This document shows positions 1 to 5,102 of a stretch of 11,476 nucleotides of DNA, one piece after another; within the stretch, counting starts at the first letter, position 1, and the number at the start of each line of letters is the position of its first letter. Location of the stretch: positions 401 through 11,876 of the forward strand of contig DQHT01000129.1 of assembly GCA_003531115.1 (NCBI GenBank), in the 5' to 3' direction. The notes beneath the pieces are model-generated. The model was not told the origin of the DNA. It ran no database searches and saw nothing but the letters and a program-made list of their open reading frames with translations. Position numbers and translations under genes: made by a program. The DNA comes from Bacteroidota bacterium (GTDB lineage: Bacteria > Bacteroidota > Bacteroidia > UBA8524).

Positions 1-25
1 CCCGAATTGGGTGAACCTACAGGAT
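1..25 (-). repeat. REP-like half palindrome, left outer copy
   Basis: The window opens inside a palindromic repeat: CCC, loop GAATT, then an arm GGGTGAACCTACAGGAT. The arm matches the right arm of the perfect palindrome at 848-890, but the loop reads GAATT instead of AATTC, so this copy is in the opposite orientation. Most of its other arm lies left of the window. With 848-938 it gives the transposase gene inverted REP flanks. Confidence 0.8.
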
Positions 26-45
26 GAACCAACCATTTCCAATGT

Positions 46-73
46 CAAAGAATTGTCAAAAGAACAATCTTTG
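46..73. other. weak AT-rich hairpin in the transposase leader
   Basis: CAAAGAATTGT (46-56) can pair with ACAATCTTTG (64-73) with one bulged base and a 7-base loop. It could be an old terminator of a gene to the left, or part of the transposon end. The pairing is weak and nothing else supports a function. Confidence 0.25.
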
Positions 74-98
74 TTTCCCGACTGCTTGTGCCATATCC

Positions 99-170
99 CA
101 TGTAGTTGCACCCAATTCGGGCGCAACTACTACATCGGGTTGCTACATGACGTGCAACTACATGAGGCAC
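99..170. repeat. REP-like hairpin cluster upstream of the RAYT gene
   Basis: GTAGTTGCACCC (102-113), loop AATTC (114-118) and GGGCGCAACTAC (119-130) form a 12-bp stem with one A-C mismatch (110/122). A longer pairing, 99-111 with 152-164, is perfect over 13 bases. The bottom strand carries further GTAG tetranucleotides at 158-161, 143-146, 130-133 and 127-130, several followed by fragments of the same stem (TTGCAC, CAACCC, TTGCGCCC). REP sequences served by RAYT transposases are known to carry a GTAG-type tetranucleotide at the foot of the stem, so this reads as one full and several decayed REP units. The loop is identical to that of the downstream palindrome but the stem differs. Confidence 0.75.
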
Positions 171-271
171 GGAATAGGGTATAAATCGTTGTAAAAACGG
201 GATTGTCAATTTGATGTCAAAATACAATGTACGGGTTCGGAAAAAACAATAATTACAAGGAAATTGGATAA

Positions 272-847
272 ATGAACCAGTTTAATAATAACCGCTATCA
301 AAACAAAAGGCACAGGGCCTATTGGTGGAACTACGGATGGAATGGTTCTTATTACATTACCATTTGTGCTCATAAACGCCAGAAATTTTTTGGTCAAATT
401 ATCCGGAAGCCTGATGAAAGGGATAATTTAATTCAAGTGATGGAATTATCTGAAACAGGAAAAAAAATTCAAGAACGTTGGATGGATATTCCGGAACATT
501 TTCCATTTGTTTCGCTAGGTGAATTTGTTGTGATGCCTGATCATTTGCATGGAATACTCTCGTTTAATAAAGGCGAAGAATTTAACAAACCCCTGTATCG
601 TGAGCGACAAACAGAAATATTCTATGGTTACAACAACTGGAAATCAGGCATTTTGGGAAATGTGGTGAATCAGTTTAAACGAATTTGCACAATTCAATCC
701 AGGGTTTACGAACCAGAATTCAAATGGCAACGTGGATATTACGATCGGATCATTCGTAACCAATTAGAATTCAATATTTTCACAGATTATATTGCCCAAA
801 ACCCTTCCAGATATAAAATGGAAGAAAAAGAAATTGGATCCATTTAA
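272..847 (+). CDS. REP-associated tyrosine transposase (RAYT, Y1/HUH family)
   Basis: This 191-residue protein belongs to the single-tyrosine HUH transposases related to IS200/IS605 TnpA, in the domesticated RAYT branch. The metal-binding HUH pair is H91-L-H93 in VMPDHLHGIL. The likely nucleophile is Y173 in FTDYIAQNP, which aligns by eye with the VDYIYINP stretch of the E. coli RAYT. The family motif WQRGYYDRIIRN lies at 152-163. The N-terminus (about 15-35) has the usual strand leading to YYITICAHKR. Members nick single-stranded DNA at REP hairpins. The gene has REP palindromes on both sides and no accessory gene, as expected of a RAYT. AGGAAA about 11 bases before the ATG supports the start. 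The frame is intact with all key residues, so it may be active. It is the only plus-strand gene and converges on the mevalonate cluster. Confidence 0.93.
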   Translation: MNQFNNNRYQNKRHRAYWWNYGWNGSYYITICAHKRQKFFGQIIRKPDERDNLIQVMELSETGKKIQERWMDIPEHFPFVSLGEFVVMPDHLHGILSFNKGEEFNKPLYRERQTEIFYGYNNWKSGILGNVVNQFKRICTIQSRVYEPEFKWQRGYYDRIIRNQLEFNIFTDYIAQNPSRYKMEEKEIGSI

Positions 848-938
848 GAATCCTGTAGGTTCACCCAATTCGGGTGAACCTACAGGATTCGAAATGCCAA
901 TTCGGGTGAACCTACAGGATTCGAAATGCCAATTCGGG
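848..938. repeat. REP palindrome plus 32-bp tandem repeat
   Basis: Immediately after the transposase stop codon, 848-866 and 872-890 form a perfect 19-bp inverted repeat around the loop AATTC (867-871). A 32-bp unit starting at that loop, running through the right arm and then TTCGAAATGCC, occurs at 867-898 and again without change at 899-930. A third copy stops after AATTCGGG (931-938). The stem contains GTAG (855-858) and its complement CTAC (880-883). The block fills the space between two convergent genes and could also end transcription from both sides. Confidence 0.92.
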
Positions 939-942
939 AGAA

Positions 943-1122
943 TCAAGAACCCATTTTCCTCCTAAGCTCATCGCGTTCATAGGAAAGTTTTTCGATCTCT
1001 TCCTTCAAAGCCCTGTTTTTCAAAAAGAGAACGATAGTCAGGACAGGGAATGTAAATAGGATGAATAGGATGAATAGAAGAATAAACATCTCTCCGCCAC
1101 TTGGAAATGCAATTAGGAACAT
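943..1122 (-). CDS. small membrane protein with C-terminal coiled coil, unknown function
   Basis: An open frame of 59 codons starts at ATG 1122-1120 and stops at TGA 945-943. Residues 12-34 (MFILLFILFILFTFPVLTIV and on) form a strongly hydrophobic segment. Residues 35-57 are charged and helical (KNRALKEEIEKLSYERDELRRK), with heptad-like L/I spacing suited to a short coiled coil. The composition is protein-like, and the gene follows the UbiA gene by 41 bases on the same strand, so it may be the last gene of that operon. The N-terminal SGGEMFI stretch recalls the start of TatA, but the amphipathic TatA helix is absent. An internal ATG at residue 12 is a possible alternative start. Its stop lies just beyond the REP repeats. 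I do not recognise the family. Confidence 0.65.
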   Translation of the reverse strand: MFLIAFPSGGEMFILLFILFILFTFPVLTIVLFLKNRALKEEIEKLSYERDELRRKMGS

Positions 1123-1163
1123 AATGATCTTTTAATTTGGGAAAGAAATATACGATTTCTTTA

Positions 1164-2048
1164 TTACACCAATCCAATACTCAAAACTCCCAACACAATT
1201 ATGACCTTCAGGAGCGTGTTAACAGCCGCAAAATCTTTACGTTCTTTCGAATAGGCCAGCATGATCGCGGCGATCATCCATAAAAAAAAGGCCAGGAGCA
1301 GGAAGTACATAATGGGTACCCAGCCCTGGAAATGGTAAACCAGATAAATCGGTAAAATACCCAATGCCATCAGGGCATAGATCAGATTTTTAGTTTTGCG
1401 GATACCCAGCACCACTGAAATGGTCGTATACCCAAAAACAATATCTCCTTTGATCGCTTCCATGTCTTTAACGATTTCACGGATGAGCTCAGCCAAAACA
1501 AGGAAAATAACATACAGGATCAAGGCCCAGCTGAGTTGCCAGTAATAAACACAGACTACAAAAAAGGAACACACAGAAAGAAAGGTGGCGGTCAGGTTGC
1601 CGATAAAGGGCATCTTTTTCAGCTTATGCGAATAGAACCAAAGCAAAAAGGTAAAAACCCCGTAAAACAAAAACACCTTCCATCCCAGAAAAAAGCCAAT
1701 GGCCAGTCCGATAAAATTAAAAAGGAGGTAGGTATTCAGTGCAAAAGTTTTGCTGATGATGCGGCCAATGATGAGCTTTTTCGGACGATTGACCAGGTCC
1801 TTTTCGATATCATAAAAAGCATTGATCAGATAGCCCCCGGCAATGATGATGCTGCTTGAAAGAACCAGAAAGTGGAGTCCGGGATTTGATAGGATCTCGA
1901 TCCAGGTTTTGCCTTTATTCAATAAAAACAAGGCGGCCAGGTACTGTGCCAGAGCAATAATTCCAAGATTTTGCCAACGTACAAGCCCCAAATAAGCAAG
2001 GAATTTAATCAGTACTGTCCTTTGCTTTTTGTTGAGGTACTCGCCCAT
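1164..2048 (-). CDS. UbiA-family membrane prenyltransferase (possibly (geranylgeranyl)glycerol-phosphate type)
   Basis: A 294-residue polytopic membrane protein with about eight or nine hydrophobic segments. Two aspartate-rich motifs mark it as a UbiA prenyltransferase: N76-x3-D80-x3-D84 (NAFYDIEKDLVNRPKK) and, in the second half, R190-E-x2-K-D195 to D202 (REIVKDMEAIKGD). In this superfamily they bind Mg2+-prenyl diphosphate while a lipid or quinone precursor is prenylated in the membrane. The start lies 6 bases after the mevalonate kinase stop, so the two are almost certainly co-transcribed and the enzyme uses products of that pathway. The second substrate cannot be read from the sequence. 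Homologues in this setting are often annotated as digeranylgeranylglyceryl phosphate synthase-like; a menaquinone or heme-A enzyme is the main alternative. Confidence 0.85.
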   Translation of the reverse strand: MGEYLNKKQRTVLIKFLAYLGLVRWQNLGIIALAQYLAALFLLNKGKTWIEILSNPGLHFLVLSSSIIIAGGYLINAFYDIEKDLVNRPKKLIIGRIISKTFALNTYLLFNFIGLAIGFFLGWKVFLFYGVFTFLLWFYSHKLKKMPFIGNLTATFLSVCSFFVVCVYYWQLSWALILYVIFLVLAELIREIVKDMEAIKGDIVFGYTTISVVLGIRKTKNLIYALMALGILPIYLVYHFQGWVPIMYFLLLAFFLWMIAAIMLAYSKERKDFAAVNTLLKVIIVLGVLSIGLV

Positions 2049-2054
2049 GATCCT

Positions 2055-2999
2055 CTAAAAACGGTGGATGATCTCCAGCTCGTATCCTTTTAGGTATTTT
2101 TTTGCTTTATTCAGGTCGGGGGTAAACCCGAGGATAAAGCCACCACCGCCACTGCCGCAGAGTTTGAGGTAATAGGCATTGGTTTCAATTCCCTGTTCCC
2201 AAAGTTTATGAAACAGGTCGGGGATCATCGGGGTGAAATTATCGAGCGCAAGTTTGCTCAGCTTTTTCAGGCTGGCGAAAAGGGGTTTGTAATCGCCTTT
2301 AAGGAAACTTTTGATGCACTCGTCGTTGTATTTAACAAACTGTTCCTTCACCATGGTGCGGAAACCGTCGTGTTTAAGTTTTTCCAGAAACCAGTTTACC
2401 AGGGGTTGGGTTTCTCCGGGATTACCGGTATTTAAAAGAAAAATAGCTCCCTTGCCTTCGGCATTAAAAGAAGGAAGTCCTACCTGATCCAGATCCGACT
2501 TGGTCTTCATCAGGATCGGTATGTTGAGGTAACAGATCAAAGGATCCATGCCCGAACTTTTTCCATGGAAATAGGACTCCATCTGGGCAAAAATTTCTTT
2601 GAGGCTCAGAATTTCTTTTCGTGCCGAGTTGTCGGTAGGTTCCAGTTTATCAATCGCATAATGATTGTAAATTGCTGCTACCAATGCACCGGAGCTTCCC
2701 ACCCCAAATCCTTGAGGGATATTGGAATTGAAGTGCATTCCCCTGGCAATATCCTTATCCAGTTTATCAAGGTCGATCTTTGCCTTAAGCATTCCTTTTT
2801 CCTGTTCTGCCCGCAGATGTGCAGCAAAGGCTTTGATATTGGCATTCGACAGGGCGATGCTTTTTTCGTCGGCGTCGCTCTCGAAACTGAATTTACCTTT
2901 ATAGTAGTTATACGGGATGGAAAGCCCCATGGAATCTTCGATGATCCCATACTCTCCGAAGAGAAGAATTTTTGCGTAAAAAAGTGATTCCTTTATCAT
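2055..2999 (-). CDS. mvk: mevalonate kinase (GHMP kinase family)
   Basis: This 314-residue cytosolic GHMP kinase should phosphorylate (R)-mevalonate to 5-phosphomevalonate with ATP. Motif 1 is AKILLFGEY (9-17), with K10 in the position of the conserved mevalonate kinase lysine. Motif 2, the phosphate loop, is P95-QGFGVGSSGA-105. ESYFHGKSSGMDPL (141-154) matches the mevalonate kinase signature E-x3-HG-x2-SG-x-D and puts D152 as catalytic base. Motif 3 is GSGGGG (282-287). Length fits the family. The ATG overlaps the stop of mvaD in an ATGA (2999-2996), indicating translational coupling, and the UbiA gene follows after 6 bases. The phosphate loop has GSSGA where GSSAA is usual. A phosphomevalonate kinase role is less likely but not excluded by sequence alone. 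Confidence 0.88.
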   Translation of the reverse strand: MIKESLFYAKILLFGEYGIIEDSMGLSIPYNYYKGKFSFESDADEKSIALSNANIKAFAAHLRAEQEKGMLKAKIDLDKLDKDIARGMHFNSNIPQGFGVGSSGALVAAIYNHYAIDKLEPTDNSARKEILSLKEIFAQMESYFHGKSSGMDPLICYLNIPILMKTKSDLDQVGLPSFNAEGKGAIFLLNTGNPGETQPLVNWFLEKLKHDGFRTMVKEQFVKYNDECIKSFLKGDYKPLFASLKKLSKLALDNFTPMIPDLFHKLWEQGIETNAYYLKLCGSGGGGFILGFTPDLNKAKKYLKGYELEIIHRF

Positions 3000-4036
3000 T
3001 TGCTAAGCCTCGAGGGGCCCTTGCCAACGTGGTCGCAAATATACGTATTGTTTTCGCAAAATGCACTCAATTCCGCTTTTATCCATTCCTCAACCCGATG
3101 GGTTATTGAGGCAGGATAGAGCAGATGCACGTTGGCTCCGGCATCTAATGTAAAAAGAACGGGGAGGCCATTTTGTTTGCGGAATTCCCAAATTTTTTCA
3201 ATGATCTTCAGCGTATTGGGCTTCATCAGGATATAATAGGGCAGGGAACTCATCATCAGGCCATGCAACATAAGGGCTTCCCGCTCAACAAGGGAAACAA
3301 ACGCATCAACATCTCCACTCGCTAAAATTTCCTTTAATCGGGACATGTTCTGATTGGCTACCTCAAAACGTTGTTGGGCAAATGGATGATGGAGCATCAG
3401 ATCGTGGCCAATTGTGCTTGAAACATCTTTGCTTCCGCGGTCAACCAATAATATGGTGTCTTGAAAATCGTGAAATACTTCATGAATCCCATCTTTTAAA
3501 GGCACCGCATATTCCTGGGAACTATGTGGGAAATCCTCATGTTTGCCCCAATAAGCCATCCCTCCATAAACCGAACGACAGGCCGAGCCGGAGCCCAAAC
3601 GGGAATAACGTGAAGCCCTGCGGAAAAAATCATTGAATTGTGTGCCATCGATCTGTTGGTGCAGGTCGCACAAACACAGAGCGAAAGCACTCATACCCGA
3701 TGCCGAACTCGCTATGCCGCTGCTATGGGGAAAGGTGTTATGCGTATGGATGCGAAAACGGTGGTCTTCTATCCATTCCAGATCATCCTTCACAAGATCC
3801 AGTAATTTTTCAATTTTCGGAGTAAATGAAGGCTTATTTTCTCCATCTAAAAACAGCTCCACCCGCGGACCGTCACCCGCTTCCAGCACTTCTAATCTCG
3901 TTTCTGTCCGGCATTCCGACAAAGTAAAACTCAGGGAGGCATTGGAAGGCATTTGCACGCCATATTTACCCCAGTATTTTACCAAAGCAATATTGGAGGG
4001 GCTTTGCCAGGTGGTGGAGAAGAGAATTTCAGACAT
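2996..4036 (-). CDS. mvaD: diphosphomevalonate decarboxylase
   Basis: This 346-residue GHMP-fold enzyme converts 5-diphosphomevalonate to isopentenyl diphosphate using ATP. The diagnostic SPSNIALVKYWGK is at 12-24. HNTFPHSSGIASSASG (99-114) is the phosphate loop. GSGSACRS (148-155) supplies the substrate-binding serines and R154, and TLDAGAN (296-302) holds D298, equivalent to the catalytic aspartate (Asp302 in yeast). All the residues I can check are present, so a working diphosphomevalonate enzyme is more likely than a monophosphate decarboxylase. It is the first gene of the cluster and overlaps the kinase by 4 bases. A TATATTCG stretch ends four bases before the ATG (4048-4041) and resembles the Bacteroidota -7 box TAnnTTTG, but no convincing -33 element accompanies it. 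Confidence 0.95.
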   Translation of the reverse strand: MSEILFSTTWQSPSNIALVKYWGKYGVQMPSNASLSFTLSECRTETRLEVLEAGDGPRVELFLDGENKPSFTPKIEKLLDLVKDDLEWIEDHRFRIHTHNTFPHSSGIASSASGMSAFALCLCDLHQQIDGTQFNDFFRRASRYSRLGSGSACRSVYGGMAYWGKHEDFPHSSQEYAVPLKDGIHEVFHDFQDTILLVDRGSKDVSSTIGHDLMLHHPFAQQRFEVANQNMSRLKEILASGDVDAFVSLVEREALMLHGLMMSSLPYYILMKPNTLKIIEKIWEFRKQNGLPVLFTLDAGANVHLLYPASITHRVEEWIKAELSAFCENNTYICDHVGKGPSRLSK

Positions 4037-4059
4037 ACTGCGAATATAAGCGCCGGGGG

Positions 4060-4100
4060 GATTTTTGATTTATGATTTATGATTTTTGATTTTTGATTTT
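4060..4100. repeat. 7-bp tandem repeat (GATTTWT)
   Basis: Six consecutive units of GATTTTT or GATTTAT run from 4060 to 4100, the last one base short. Two more GATTTAT units stand at 4166-4179, beyond an inverted repeat. The array begins 24 bases before the mvaD start codon and lies between mvaD and the end of the DUF1801 gene. Confidence 0.85.
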
Positions 4101-4105
4101 CCGTG

Positions 4106-4164
4106 TCCGCCGAAGCTCGTTTACGAATTTACGATCAATCACAATTTTGGTGAGCGAAGGCGGA
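4106..4164. repeat. inverted repeat nested between 7-mer arrays
   Basis: TCCGCCGAAGCTC (4106-4118) and GAGCGAAGGCGGA (4152-4164) are inverted copies matching at 10 of 13 positions. The three central GAA bases are in the same orientation in both arms instead of being complementary. The 33 bases between include TTTACGAATTTACGA, itself a short repeat. The right arm lies inside the DUF1801 reading frame. Confidence 0.7.
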
Positions 4165-4563
4165 TGATTTATGATTTATTGGTTCCAAAACCCCCTTTCG
4201 TTTCACCAGGTTTTTGTAATCCCATTGGATGTCCCTTGCTTTTTCAAGCCAGCGTTTTAAATCATCGGTGTCGATTTCAGAAACGGAATTGTAGAAAATC
4301 GAGGCATCTTTAAACTTGCCGCCAATGACATTCAGCTTTTCTTCCTCAAAATCCGCCCCGCTCCAAAACATGAGGCGAATGCCTGCTTTTTGTTTGCTGT
4401 ACCCCACAATTGGATTTCCATCTAAAAACCATACCGGGTGAGCGTGCCAGATCTTATTTTCTGTAGCGGGAAGATTTCTGGAGATATGCTGTGCCAGTAA
4501 ATCGCAAATGCTTTTGTCTTCAGGAGACTGTGCGTCGGTATACGCTTGGATGTCTTTGTTCAT
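4135..4563 (-). CDS. DUF1801 (YdhG-like) protein with repeat-derived C-terminus
   Basis: A 142-residue soluble protein without signal peptide. It shows the DUF1801 pattern: N-terminal helices (3-30), then LPATENKIWHAHPVWFLDG (31-49), a strand region GIRLMFWSG (61-69), a GGKFKDASIFY segment (81-91) and a final helix DTDDLKRWLEKARD (98-111). The family includes B. subtilis YdhG, reported as a frataxin-like iron chaperone, but most members have no known function, so I assign none. It starts 7 bases after the stop of the META-domain gene and is probably co-transcribed with it. The domain ends near residue 125. Residues 129-142 (INHKSSAFAHQNCD) are encoded by the 7-mer repeat and inverted-repeat arm, so the tail looks acquired when the repeat replaced the original stop. 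Confidence 0.83.
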   Translation of the reverse strand: MNKDIQAYTDAQSPEDKSICDLLAQHISRNLPATENKIWHAHPVWFLDGNPIVGYSKQKAGIRLMFWSGADFEEEKLNVIGGKFKDASIFYNSVSEIDTDDLKRWLEKARDIQWDYKNLVKRKGVLEPINHKSSAFAHQNCD

Positions 4564-4570
4564 ATGCTTT

Positions 4571-4984
4571 TTACAAGGGCTTAAGTTTTATTTGTCCTTC
4601 ACTGGTCAATATCAGAAAATTATCTTTCACATAATAGTCGGTCGTGTATTTAAGAAGCTCAGGCAAATATTCGGCAACTTCCAAATCACAGCAAACTTCA
4701 GTACAGGCAATGGAGGCAAAGCTGATTTTCCCTTTGTCGGGTATGGAATAGTTTCCGCCGCAGGAATTGACATCAAGGCTTAGCGTAAAGGAGGTATCAT
4801 TGACAAACTCAAGGATATAGGTTCCTTTTGCATTATCATTAAAGGTACGTCCCGGTTTTTTGATTCTTTCTACCTGCCATCTTTGAGTGGTGATGTCAAT
4901 ATCAATATCCTTCTTTTTACAGCTCCAGTGGCCAAGGCAGGCCAAGAGGAATATTGAGCCACTTAAAAGGAATTTGTTTGTCAT
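4571..4984 (-). CDS. META/HslJ-like domain envelope protein, probable lipoprotein
   Basis: A 137-residue protein beginning with a signal sequence (MTNKFLLSGSIFLLACLGHW). C22 is followed by KKKD, as in many Bacteroidota lipoproteins, although HWSC is a poor lipobox, so lipid attachment is uncertain. Residues 34-137 follow the META (HslJ-like) pattern: W36 strand, a stretch around YILEFVNDTSFTLSL (56-70), NSCGGNYSI (73-81) in the place of the usual GCN.y.G.Y, the strand KISFASIACTEVCC (86-99), helix EYLPELLKYTTDYY (105-118) and the strand pair FLILTSEGQIKL (123-134). Cysteines 75, 94, 98 and 99 could form disulfides in the periplasm. META domains occur in envelope stress proteins, but the role here is unknown. 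The DUF1801 gene follows after 7 bases. Confidence 0.72.
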   Translation of the reverse strand: MTNKFLLSGSIFLLACLGHWSCKKKDIDIDITTQRWQVERIKKPGRTFNDNAKGTYILEFVNDTSFTLSLDVNSCGGNYSIPDKGKISFASIACTEVCCDLEVAEYLPELLKYTTDYYVKDNFLILTSEGQIKLKPL

Positions 4985-5102
4985 ATAGATTTCAATTTAA
5001 AAATATTAAATGAGGATTTTTGAGTTTTTTTCTCTTCCAAAGCAAACAAAAACCTCCGCGCCTTTGCGCCTTTGCGTCAAATATTCGCGCGTCAGCAATG
5101 GC
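4985..5102. repeat. intergenic gap with 8-bp repeat (GCGCCTTT)
   Basis: This 118-base gap separates the end of the macroglobulin gene from the META-domain gene. It contains GCGCCTTT twice in tandem plus GCG (5058-5076), about 26 bases beyond the macroglobulin stop codon. The rest is AT-rich and probably holds the promoter of the META-domain gene, although I cannot pick out clear -33/-7 boxes. No terminator with a strong stem was found. Confidence 0.6.

Noticed and set aside
867..938. 32-bp direct repeats as a CRISPR array
   Set aside because: The two units abut with no spacers, they are part of a REP palindrome, and no cas gene is present.
943..1122. Calling the 59-residue protein TatA
   Set aside because: Only the SGGEMFI start resembles TatA. 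The amphipathic helix with the FG hinge is missing and is replaced by a coiled coil.
4041..4048. TATATTCG as the promoter -7 box of mvaD, implying a leaderless mRNA
   Set aside because: It resembles TAnnTTTG, but there is one mismatch, no TTG at the right distance, and it would put the transcript start at the ATG. Too weak to list as a feature.
4060..4179. Rho-independent terminator of the DUF1801/META transcript
   Set aside because: The inverted arms do not pair in the centre, and the spacing of 33 bases makes a poor terminator loop.
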